From Hyaloraphidium curvatum (taxonomy: Eukaryota; Monoblepharomycota; Hyaloraphidiomycetes; Hyaloraphidiales; Hyaloraphidiaceae): a stretch of DNA of 64,000 nt. The translations under genes and the position numbers were made by a program. Below are positions 11,783-22,212 of the stretch, piece by piece. The first letter of the stretch is position 1. The number at the start of each line of letters is the position of its first letter. The notes below the pieces were generated by a model. That model was not told where the DNA came from and ran no database searches. It saw nothing but the letters and a program-made list of their open reading frames with translations. The stretch is taken from positions 186,001 through 250,000 of the forward strand of contig JAIVFI010000007.1 of the NCBI GenBank assembly GCA_025558095.1, given 5' to 3'.

Positions 11783-13366
11783 ATGCCCACGCCGAGCTCC
11801 ACCTATTGGAACACTTCCGCTTTCGAGTTCCGCGATTTCACTCCCTGGACCTGCTCATCGTGCGCCATCGCGCCGCCGCCTCCGGCATACGTGCCGCCGG
11901 CGGCCGGCCCCCCCCCGCCGCCTCCGCCGGCCCCTGGCCGCCCCCCGCCCGAGCAGCAGCAGCAGTCGCCCGGCCAGCAGCAGCGGTCGTCCGAGCCAAA
12001 TGAACATCAGCCCGCGACACGCTCCCCTCCCGTGCCTATCCCGGTGCCGCCGGCGCCCGGGACTTCGCCGGAGGCCATCCTGGACTACGTGCTGAGCCCT
12101 GTCGTCTCCCTCTACGATGTGCTGGGGGTCCGCCCCGACGCGTCGGTGGGAGAGATCAGGCGAGCATACCTGAGCCGCAGCAAGGATTGCCATCCGGACC
12201 GGATGCTCGCCCAGAGCCCGACGGCCGTTGCGACAAGCCCCAGCACCACCCCCGGCTCCCCGCCGCGGAAGCGCGCCGCCGAGCCCATGGACCCGGACGT
12301 CAAGCGTCGCAACTCGAGCAGCTCCGAATCGAGCTGCGAGACTGCCTACGCCGAGGCTTGTCCGGGATCCCCCGCCTCGGACACCACCTCGGCCAGATCA
12401 CTCACGCCCACCGAGCCGGAGTCGGCCTCGGACACCGAGCAGAACAGCGATGACTGCAGCGCCAAGGTAATGTTCTCGCGGTGCCGCGGGCGTCAGTCGG
12501 ATCTGGCTCCAAGGCTTCTTGCTGATATGATCCCCCTTCCCGTGATCAGGCCACCGCCGCCTTCCAACGCCTTGCGTTTGCCTACGAAACTCTGCGCGAT
12601 CCCGGCGCCCGGCGTCGATACGATCTCCACGGAGAGGATGCTTTTTCGGGGGATGTCGACGAGGGGTACGGCGAGTTTTGGTGGTGGGGCGACTGGGTGG
12701 GACGGAACGGCGAGGAAGAGGAAGTCGCCGAGGCGGATGAGGGACCAAGCGTCGCCGAAGAGATCTTCGGCAGCGCGGTGAAGCAGGTGGGTTCGCTTTA
12801 CTCGGGCAGCTGGTCGCCGACTGATCAACGCCTTCCCCCTACTTCTCTGATCGCTTTCGGTGTCTCGATATCAGCTCTACGAGGACTTCTTCTCCACTTC
12901 CTTCGATCAGATCATGGCCGCCATCGACATCGTCCACCGCCTGAACCCCCAGCTGGACTTTTCGCGGGAGAAGCTCACGCGCTTCCTCCTCCGCCTGCGC
13001 GATCTCGCGGCCCTGTCGTCGCAGTCGCTCGCCTCGGGCCTGTTCGCCTCGGTCCACCGCGAGGTGTACCGCCTGTCGGAGCTGAGGGACGAGTGGGCCT
13101 CGCTGAGCTGGTGGGACATTGGCGGGCAGCTGCGGGTCGGGATCGAGATGGGTCGGGCGCTTGTCAAGGTTGGTCTCCTGCCGCCCATTGAGTCTGGCTA
13201 CTTCCGCTTACATTGTTCAAAGATCTACGGCCGCGTGGCGGCGGAAGCCCGGATGCGGGGCATCGACGTCGAAGAGGCGATCGACGCGGCGGCGGTGGTC
13301 GGGCTTGCCGTGTCGCCGCGTGGCAGATTGCGGATGGGCAACGGCATGCCGATTGTAGTCACATGA
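11783..13366 (+). CDS. DnaJ-domain protein with split J domain
   Basis: Hsp40/J-protein expected to stimulate an Hsp70. Four exons (11783-12466, 12550-12786, 12875-13168, 13223-13366) give 452 residues. A Pro/Gln-rich amino region (residues 30-80) precedes the J domain: SLYDVLGVRPDASVGEIRRAY, then HPD at residues 137-139 (12191-12199). About 85 Ser/Pro/acidic residues follow before the rest of the domain resumes as AAFQRLAFAYETLRDPGARRRYD. The carboxy half is a helical region (YEDFFSTSFDQIMAAIDIVHR; WWDIGGQLRVGIEMGR), possibly a partner-binding domain. The last intron is 54 nt, in frame and stop-free, so its retention would still give protein. Cellular role unknown. Confidence 0.8.
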
Positions 13367-13611
13367 TGGTCGAACGGAGGGGCGGGAGAGAAGATTTGGA
13401 GAGGGAGGGACAGGGACCTGGATACCGCATTTTGGGCGATTCGGCTTTGCTTTCAGGATTCATGATTACCCTTTTATCAGCTTGGCATCGTGGTGGACTC
13501 TTTTGCTGGCTCTGTGGCATGCACATTGTACCTGAACACGGAATCAAGAGCGTTCTTAATGTCGACCCAAATTGCTCGTCGCGACGTGGAAGAGCCGGAC
13601 TGTATTGCAAT

Positions 13612-14187
13612 TCAGACGTCCACATCTATCTTCTTCGAAGCCCCGTCGAGCTTCCGATTCGCCCGGGAGTTCGTGTATGCCAGGTAAGTGTTCCAGGCCG
13701 TCGCCGTGGTATTGACGACCAAGAGCCTCAAAGGCGGAGGCGTGAAGTAGAAATTTATACACTGCACGGGGACCCACACTGCCCAGTTCGCCACAATGGT
13801 CGACGGAAAAGTTTCCTTGAGCTTGAGCCACAGGTCCGGAAGCTTGCGGCCTTCGAGGAGGCCCATCTGCACAAAGTACGCGGAAACGAAAACTGGCGTG
13901 AAAACCAGCTGGTCCAAAGCTACCCGCGCGAGCAGTTGAGGCAGAGGATCGCGGAGGACGACGCGTCTGTTGAGCTGCCCGTACCAGGTGGACAGCATGG
14001 GTCCGGCGGAGAGGCCTCCAAATAACAGCGACCTCAGCGTCCTCCGGTAGTCGTGGTGCGGAGTCCGCTCCACCAGGTGCTGCGAAAGCGCGTCTCCGAG
14101 CCCGAACATAAATGCAGTCATGGCGGCCTCTGTCGGGAGTGGGTGCGACGTTGCCAAAGCCCGGTACCGCCGCAGAATGGCGGCCAT
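13612..14187 (-). CDS. Mpv17/PMP22 family membrane protein
   Basis: A 191-residue intronless gene for a four-helix channel-like protein of inner mitochondrial or peroxisomal membranes (Mpv17, Sym1, PMP22, PXMP2). Family hallmarks are clear: amino-terminal Y-x-x-L-x-x-x-P, a GDALSQ motif, a middle DQLVFTPVF segment and the signature WAVWVPVQCINF followed by P-x-x-R-x-L and WNTYLAY. The start is the ATG at 14187; upstream codons in frame are not ATG. The tail is Lys/Asp-rich. The gene is divergent from the polyprenol reductase. Which organelle it serves is not decidable here. Confidence 0.9.
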   Translation of the reverse strand: MAAILRRYRALATSHPLPTEAAMTAFMFGLGDALSQHLVERTPHHDYRRTLRSLLFGGLSAGPMLSTWYGQLNRRVVLRDPLPQLLARVALDQLVFTPVFVSAYFVQMGLLEGRKLPDLWLKLKETFPSTIVANWAVWVPVQCINFYFTPPPLRLLVVNTTATAWNTYLAYTNSRANRKLDGASKKIDVDV

Positions 14188-14322
14188 GTCTGCCACGTGG
14201 AAAGCGGGATCAAAAGAAACGAGTCCAGAATAGGTTCTCTTGTAGCGCAAGCGATGCGGCGTCGGCGAGTGGCCGGTGCGGTCGTCCCGCAGGGTCGTCC
14301 CACACCGTCGGTTTATTTACCC

Positions 14323-15318
14323 ATGCTTCCGACCCTGGACGCCGCCCTCCTCGCGGCGCTGGCGCGGCTATTCTACCTCGTAGCGACTCTTCTGGTTGTT
14401 GCGACGGCGTCTTTTCCCCGGACTCGCGATGTCCTCGTTCATTACGGCAAGCTGCTCTCGCCGGACACTGTGACCCGCGCCCCGCGAGGTCTTTTCGGCT
14501 TTCCGCTGAACTGGAGGGTGCCGAAGACGTGGTTCACGCACTTCTATGCCTTTGGACTGGCATGGTTCGGCTACACCGCGTGGGAGCTCGCGTCCGTGGT
14601 ATGCGGGCCACCGTTCATCGGCGGAGCACCTCTGCTTCGCTTGGTGCTCCGCAACGACGTCGCGGGCCTGAAAGCCGATCCGAGCCTGTTTCATGAAAAG
14701 CCAGCGGGACCTACTCCACCAGCTGCTTTGGTTGCCTCAGTGCTCATGACCTTCCAAATGGCCCGACGGCTGCTCGAGTCGCTCCTGCTCATGAGACCTT
14801 CACCGGCCCTCATGCACGTGGGCCACTATGCCGTGGGCATGGCTTTCTATGCTGTGACCGGGGTGGCGGTGTGGGTGGACTCTGTCGGCTGGCTCGCACG
14901 ATGTCTGGCACGGCACGAGGAGCATTGCGCGCGATCAGCCGTTTCCGAGTTTCTTTCGGAGCCCCGGACTGTTGCGGCGATCGCTCTGTTTGCCTATGGA
15001 TCCATCCAGCAGTACCGCTCGCACGCGATTCTTGCGTCACTCCGCAAGGAGGAAGCGGGCACGGCGCGTAGCCGGTACTCTTTGCCCGAGGCAGGCTCAT
15101 TCAGTGGTCTCGACTGCCCGCATTACTTCTTCGAGATTCTCATATACACTTCTCTTGTTCTCGTGAGCGGAGGCAAAGCGCGGACGTTGTGGTACTGCTT
15201 GCTTTGGGTTGTTGTCAACCTGGGGACCACGGCAGCCGAGACCGGCAAATGGTATGAGGCCAAGTTCGACGCGTACCCGAGAGGCAGGAAGTGGAGGATG
15301 ATTCCATTATTGTGGTGA
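14323..15318 (+). CDS. DFG10: Polyprenol reductase (SRD5A3/Dfg10 family)
   Basis: Steroid-5-alpha-reductase-fold enzyme of the ER that reduces polyprenol on the way to dolichol, needed for N-glycosylation. Intronless, 331 residues, close to SRD5A3 (318). Features: an amino-terminal hydrophobic helix, WFTHFYAFGLAW, a RRLLESLLLMRPS-type motif (QxxRRLxE), HYAVG, and the carboxy signature CPHYFFEILIYTSLVL with NLGTTAAETGKWYEAKF near the end, the NADPH/substrate-binding part of the family. An in-frame ATG at 14254 would add 23 basic residues; 14323 is preferred because it places the first membrane helix at the amino terminus. Confidence 0.88.
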   Translation: MLPTLDAALLAALARLFYLVATLLVVATASFPRTRDVLVHYGKLLSPDTVTRAPRGLFGFPLNWRVPKTWFTHFYAFGLAWFGYTAWELASVVCGPPFIGGAPLLRLVLRNDVAGLKADPSLFHEKPAGPTPPAALVASVLMTFQMARRLLESLLLMRPSPALMHVGHYAVGMAFYAVTGVAVWVDSVGWLARCLARHEEHCARSAVSEFLSEPRTVAAIALFAYGSIQQYRSHAILASLRKEEAGTARSRYSLPEAGSFSGLDCPHYFFEILIYTSLVLVSGGKARTLWYCLLWVVVNLGTTAAETGKWYEAKFDAYPRGRKWRMIPLLW

Positions 15319-15415
15319 AAGCTGCAATTGATGCTGATTGGGTATCACATACGAGTACGATCTAAAAGGTCATCGTCCCCAAGGGAACACTCCGGTCCCC
15401 GTCCCCGCCTTGCCT

Positions 15416-18400
15416 TCACTCCTCGTCCTCGCTGAAGTCCATCTTGTCGAAAGCCGACAGCTTCCGAAGCGCGGCGAGAACATCGGCGATCGCGTTGGAG
15501 GGAATGCACAGCCCGATCGCCTTGAGCTTTTCGTCGTCCGTGCCCGCCGTGCGAACGATCTTGAGGCGCAGCTTGGAGCTGAGAACCATGGCGCTCTCCA
15601 CCGTCCGCCAGATGGCCATCTGATGATGCGCTTCAATGGAAGCTGCAAAGCGGTCGACAGAGACCCACAATGTTTCCGACAATGAGGTGGTGGCTCCGGA
15701 GCCGCAGCCCAAAGTCGCAGTAACCGTTCGCCTTCTGCATAGCGCACGAGTCCTGCAATGTGATTGATCAGGGCAGGGCCTGCTGCGCACGCGAAGCAGC
15801 ACTACCTTTCCGAGCTTGTGCGTACAGTTCTTGAGGGCGAATTCGTAGCTAACCAAGCATCAGCAGATGCCGAAAGAGAGCGCAAAGCAATGCTCACCGT
15901 TTCGTCCACCTGGCCTGAATCTCTTCGGGACGGACCTTGCGGTAGTTGCGCCTCAAGTCGCCGGCGCTCATCAGGGTGAAGATCTCGCCGACGTTGGGCT
16001 TGTAGATCTGACCAAAAAGAACGGTTTGCAAATGACCGGAGAACGGGGACACGATCGCTTACCTTGAACATCCGGTTGTGCGCCGCGACGGCTGAGGCAA
16101 AGCGTGAGCAAAAGCGACCGGAAGAGGCGTGCGCAAACTCGCCAAGCTGGTACATCTCGTGACCGTTGTGCGTGGAGATATAGAAGCCATCCGCATTATC
16201 GGGTTCCGGGAGATCGTCGAGAATGGACTTGGCCGCCGCAAAGCTCATCCCGCGGTCGCTAACGAGCTCGAAGTACCTCGTTTCCAGGCCGTGGCGCGGA
16301 TCGCGGTAGATCGTGACAATGTCCTTGCCCTCCGCCATCGCCAGGGTCTCGTGGAGGCCGCCGATCGTTTCCACCCCGCGGTCATACTTGTTGTTGCGCT
16401 TTGCCCAAATGAGAACGTGGCGAAGATTCTGCGCAAAGAACTCGAATAGCGGGTTCTGGAACTTCAGAGGCAATCCGAGAAGCCGGTTGAGGAACTGAAA
16501 ACCAGGCTGTCAATGCGGGGCGTTGGGTCCGCGGGCGGAGAAGAGCAGCACCTTGGGAATGTTCTTCACGTCTGCTTCTTTCCCGACCATGTCGAGGCGT
16601 TCGCACAGCAGCGCAAGCCGCTCGAAGAACTGGTCCTCCGTCACGCCTTCGGGAAGCACCTCGGGTGTGAGCCGCTCGCCGCCGGTGTCGAAGTTGGAGC
16701 GGAACGAGTTGCCGACGATGGCCGAGTAAGCCTGCCCCGGAACGATGAATGAGAGCAAGTATGGGATGAAGCGGCATATAGACTCGCCCTCTCGAGAGCG
16801 AGGCGCCCGAACTTGGTGTCGAAGTGAAAGCTGTTCAACGAGATGCCGTTGCTCGCTTTGCGATCGCCTGGAGCACGCGGTTGCTTCAGTAGCGAAGCAC
16901 CATGCGCGGAAGCAAACTCATACCCTTGGTGAGCGCGCCCATGGACGAGAGACGCTTGGCAACGGCGGAAGCAAACCGATTCTCGCCGGCAATCTGCGAA
17001 ATAACCAGGATGTACTCCGGAGCCGACGACTGGTTGCTGCGGTGAGTCCGCCCGAGCTGCACCACCGTCTGAGGAGAACGTCGATGAGAGTGTGCAGGGC
17101 GGAAGATGCGCGGCGGAAGAAGCCCGGCGCACCTTGTCCGCAGCCCAAGCGAGCTCGAGGGTAATGTGCACTCGCCGCTTCTGGTTCTTGACTCTGCGAT
17201 CGGCCTGCAGGGAAATGCCCGCGGAGGCGGCGTCGCTGATGATGGCGATGTCCTGGATGGCCGCAACGCTTTGTTAGGGCAAATCAGCACGGATGCACGA
17301 AGTGCGCACCTTCTTGCCAGCCATGAAAGCGGCCTTCTCTGTTGAAGGCGTTCAGCAACGACGGAAGATCGGTGGAGCAATCGCAACAAACCGGCGAGGT
17401 TCATGTTGTCCAGCGTGACCCCCTTATCTTTTCCGTACCGCTTCTCGTAGACGATTCTGCCCCTGCTGTTCTTGATGGCCCGCATCTTGCGCCCCGTCAG
17501 CTCCGCAACTTCGGCCGGGCCTCCAAGTTCGATGACGAGCTGGCAAAAGCGGTGAGCAAGGGCAATTGCAAGCGAGTTCATCACTCGGAGCTGACCTGAT
17601 CAAGAGCATTGTCCGGAAGATTGATCTTGTCCGTCCTTGTGGGTTGTCGCGTCAGAATGATCGGGCAAGAATGTACGCAGCCAAGCTCACTTTTCCAGGA
17701 GATCGCACAAGGACTCGAAGAAGGGAAGCTGCTCCAGAGCTTGCTTGGACCCCAGCGCCTTGTACAGCGGCTTGAGCTGACGATCCAGGTTGACTCTGCG
17801 CTTCTGCGGGGGTTTGGCCGGCCGAGGAGCGGACACGTCGCTGTCGTCCTCGGATTCCAGAGCCGCCACGCGCTTGCGAGGATGCCAGATGGGTGCGTCG
17901 GAGCTTTCGGAATCGCTGGCCAGCTTGCGTTTGGCGTCCGACGGCTCCTGCTTCACGACCTCCATCTTGACGTCCTTCGGCTTCCGCCGGGGCTGCTCGT
18001 CTTCGCCGGTCTCCGAGTCAGAGCTGGAGCTGGCCATTTTGGACTTCTGCGCACGGCTCGGCCGCGGACGGTAGTCCTCTTCGTCCGAGTCCGGAATGAG
18101 GATGACGTCGCTGTCGCTGTCGAAGTTGACCTTTTCGTCCTTCACCTCCTTCTTGACCTTGTCGGCCTTCTCGGACTTGATGCGACCGCCAGAGCTGCGA
18201 GAGGAAGGCCGCCGCGTGCTGGCGGAACTCGCGGAACGGTCATCACCGCTCATGGATTCGGCTTCGTCCTCGAAGTCGGACGAGCCCGAGGTTCCGCTCT
18301 CATCGCCAGAGTCCTCGGAGTCGTTTTCGGTCTTGATGGATGCGACTGGGCGGCGGCGCAGCTTGCGGGCCGGACGCTTAGCCCTCGAAGACGCCGCAGA

Positions 18401-21400
18401 ACCCGAATCGGAGTCGTAGGAGTCGTCACCCTCGGAGCCGTCGGAGCCGTCGCCGTCCGAGTCTTCGTCATCCGGGTATCCGTCGAGGTCGAGGTCATCG
18501 TCCGAAGACCCCACCTCCTTGTCGGGCACGAAGCACTTGCGGAAGAACCAGATGAGCAGGCGGATGATCGACTCCTTGGGCGACGACACAAGGCCTTCCA
18601 AATCAGGTTCCTCGGCCAGCCTCTTGGCGGTGTTGGCTTCGCCGGTGTTCTGCAGTCCGATCACGACGGCCTTGCCGTCCTCGAGTGCTTTCTTGGAGAT
18701 CTCGATCACGGCGGGAACCTAGAGGCAAGGCCGTGAGCACTCCGTACGCAATGCGCTGGCTTTACCGGGGTTACGCGCCTTCGACGATATGACCAAATAT
18801 CGGAAGAACCGCTGACGGATTCGGTTAGTGCAGCCACTGGTGCGGCGAAACTGGCGCACACCTGATGGGAGCCCCAGAAAAGGCGAGTCATGACGCTGAG
18901 CGCCTTGCCGTCCAAACCAGTGGTGTTGGCCGATGCCCACTTGAAAAGCACGTCCTTTAGATCGAGCCAAAGGTCCACGGAGGCGTCGTAGTCGAGGACC
19001 GAGGGGTCGTGCGGGATGTTGATCACCTCGAACGAGGCCGTGGCGTAGGAAAGCGTCCGGGCCAAATAGCTGCCAGTGGACTTCAAGTCCAACGCTTTTG
19101 CAATGGCAATGGTTATGGTTGGTGAAGAGCTGCGGGTTCACGCTCGCGGCCTCGCTCACCTAAGCATTCCTGTTGATGTGACAATCAGCGATGCAACCGT
19201 GAGCTTTGCGGAAGCACCAACCATGGCACCCGACCCCCTCTTTTCCACGTTCTCGTAGAATTCCTTGAATCCGGTCGGAAAGCTGGTGCCAGGTCCCCAG
19301 AGGCCAAGTCGTGACCCGGGGAAAGAGGTGTCCGTTAGCAAAGTCGGCAACAAGACCCTCGCAGCTCAGGCAGCTCACATGTAAGCCAGGTTCCTCGTTT
19401 CGGAGACCCCAGTGGCGGAGACGTAAACGACGCGGGCCTTCTTGAGCCGCTCCTGCGTTACCGAGATGCAAACGTCAGCAACGTTTCCGACCCGCCCCGG
19501 AAGCCGCACTTGAATAGCCGCGATGACGATCCCGGTCTGCGTAGCACCGGTCTTGGTGTTCTTCTTCGCCGCTTGTCCTTTGCCCCGTCCGGCTTCGTCG
19601 ATGAGCTGCTGCACGACGTCGACGCCCTCGGGCAGATCGACTCCCTCGTCGTCCTTGGACACGGCAGCGTGCTTCTTCCCGGGCGGGACGAGGTTCTTGG
19701 CCTTGTGCCTGTTTCGAAGGCGTCAAATCATGCAAGCGCCAAGAAGCCCGCCGACACTCACGATTCGTCGAAGATGAGGAGCCCATCAAAGTCCTCCCCG
19801 CCCAGCCACTCGATGACCTGTTCCAGCCGAGAATCCATCATCTTGCCCTTGCCCTTCTTGCTCTGCGTGCGAGCCTGGCGCTTGGCGATCAGCGAGGAGT
19901 AGGTCGAGAAGAGGACGCCATTCCAGTTTCCAAGGCGCTGCACGTCGCGAGCCATTGCGGAGCAGACAGACAGTCAGCGTTGGAGGTGATGAGCGGAGCG
20001 CCCAATAAGACGAACCTCGTATGACAGCTTGGCGATGTTGGTCACCGAAATGTGGTTCGCTGCCGAGCACAGGTTAAGCATCGATTGCGTCGAATGCAGC
20101 GCATGTGAAGCACTGCCCACCTCCAATATCAGAAAGGTCACGTCTTGCGTCTTGATACAAGTCAGCCGAAACACTGACCCAAAGAGCGCGTTTCCTGCCG
20201 TGCAGATGGTTTTCGTAGATGATTCCTGAATGCCAGCGAGGATGAGAAGACCACGCGATCGGAAAGGCTTCAGCGAAACCGACCGGCAATCGTCCGTCCT
20301 TTGCCGACACCTGTGCCAGCACGGGACTGATTATCAGGACACGGCTGGAGATGCTCTCGCGAGGGCGCACCTGCTCCGTCGCCCACAGCGAAGCCTGCAC
20401 GCGACTTGTTATCGGGACACATCTGGAGATGTTTTTGCGAGGCGTAGACAACACTGAGTGGAAGAACAAAGAAGGTCAGACGATACATCTAGGCCAAAGC
20501 ACTGAACAAGCAGCGGCGGACCAACCTCTCGAGCTGGATCTTCGACAGAGCACCCGTTTCTACGAGCTTGGCACGAACTTTTTCGTCGGAGTAAAGCTTC
20601 GGCACGTATGTGATCGGCGGGGGAGGGCAAGAAGCGAGCGAGGCCGCTTCGACCTGATGTTGCACGAGTTAGCGCAGAAAGCTCGAAGCCTCAGCACTCC
20701 CACCAAAGGGTCCGGATGGTCCAGGCCGTACGGAAGGCTGGACTGATAAACGGCGTAGCGCTGGCAAAGAACCATTAGATAATGGACAGGGCTTCCAATC
20801 GCGTGGCCTCGCACCTGGAGGTCTTCGAGCTCATCTTCAACGTCGATCTCCTCCTCGTCGACGTGCTCGTCCGACCCGGCAGCGGCAGCGCCTTTGGCGG
20901 CTGTAGATGCAGTCTTTGGCGCTTGAGCCTGCGCGGCGGCTGCGGTGGCGCCTGCGTTGGTGGATGGTGTCGCGGTCGGCATCAAAGGAGTGCCGTGACG
21001 GGCTTGACCGGGGGCTGGGACGCTGCCTTGACGCGACTTGGGCCTGGACGCCATGTCCTTGAGGCTGAAGTCCTTGTTCGCCCAGAGATCCGCGATTGAT
21101 GCTTGCGCCTTGGGTCGGTTGCTGTTCTTGAGCCGGTTCTGCGCAACACCCCCGGCGGACAGGGCATGCGGTAGATTGGCGGCTTGGGTCGCAGGGCGCT
21201 GCGCTGCCTGGGGAGCGGGCACCGTTGCCGCCTGCGCAGGGGGCGGGAGGAACGTCGCCGCCGGGACTGGCATCGGTGAGGCGTTGACGGCCCCCGGGAA
21301 CGCTGCTGCCGCTTCGTCCGCCGCCTTCTTGGCGTGATACGACTCGAGCATGATCCGAATCTCGGCTGGGGACATGTCGGCGAGCAGGGCGGCGACGTCG

Positions 21401-21420
21401 TTCTCCTTTTCGCCCACCAT
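15416..21420 (-). CDS. SBNO: Strawberry notch-like SF2 helicase
   Basis: Large multi-exon gene for a strawberry-notch protein, a nuclear DExD/H-helicase-like transcription co-regulator. Exon 1 (20815-21420) starts with [18 protein letters not shown] and is Ala/Pro-rich. Conserved blocks then follow: ETASL-like [52 protein letters not shown] (Walker A split by an intron), [41 protein letters not shown] (motif II, split), [34 protein letters not shown]-like [23 protein letters not shown] (motif VI) and [16 protein letters not shown] Ser/Asp/Lys-rich insertion of about 270 residues lies at 17.69-18.55 kb. About fifteen short introns; not every junction was resolved. Stop at 15416. Confidence 0.88.
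20322..20444 (-). repeat. Diverged tandem duplication spanning an SBNO intron
   Basis: A segment of about 45 nt in the SBNO exon (20399-20444) recurs 78 nt downstream in the gene's direction at 20322-20367, almost wholly inside the 60-nt intron 20311-20370. Both copies share the blocks CATCTCCAG and a TG-rich, GATAA-containing middle, with roughly 80 percent identity by eye. In both, the copy is followed by AG-GTG, which serves as donor in the first and as acceptor/exon border in the second. Confidence 0.75.
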
Positions 21421-22212
21421 CCTGGAAGGTCACCGCCCGCGTCGAAAAAAGGCGCGAGGGGGCACGGCGTGTAAAAAAGGTGTTCCGAATGAGCGAATCA
21501 TGTGCTCCGCTCACCTGGCGTCCGGCGAGAAGGGGCAGAACCACAGGCGGTGGGGCTGCGGTCACGGGGGCGTTCAGGCACGTTGGAGCGTCGGGGCGGG
21601 GCGCCGAGGCTACGCAGCTTACCTGTCTTTCAGTTCCGCTTCACGATGGCCATTCGCCGGCGGGGCACGGCTCGTCGCTTGTCCGCACCGGTGTGGTGTC
21701 ACAGAGGTTGAGGAGTTGAAGGCGGAGGTTGCCATCACGATCCACTCCAAACCCCTCCAACTGGGCTGAATCTCGGTCGAACTGCACGATATTCTTCGTA
21801 GATTTCGGCAGTGCATTAGCAGGGAGCAATTGGCAGTAAAACTCGGCACCTTCTTACACGCGATCGCTGACGTCACCGCGTGGCTTCAACCCTCGGTACC
21901 CTTCCATCCTGGATGGTGGGAAGATTTGCAACGAAACATTGTCGACTGCGCGATGCTCGCATCTCAATAGCTGCCTCTCGTGCGTGGCCGGCACAGTCCG
22001 GCCTTCGAACGGTTCGGGGCTGGCTGCGGAGCTCTCCATTGTCTGTGTCTGCAATCCTGGACTTTCGGAGCGCAGAATCTACTCGGTCAAGAGCGAAGCG
22101 CCAATTTACGCGAAGGCCGGACGCGATTGACGCGATTTCGAAGTCGTATGTTGAAGTCGCTTGGTCGCGCGGCGACGCGTCGCTTAAGAGAAAGGGGGGA
22201 ACTCTTGTCGAC
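21421..22212. other. Divergent promoter region, SBNO / GGR-like gene
   Basis: About 790 bp between two divergent start codons. Several open frames cover it, but none has a recognisable motif. AT content is somewhat higher from 21.7 to 22.1 kb than in the neighbouring genes. It presumably holds both promoters. Confidence 0.35.
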
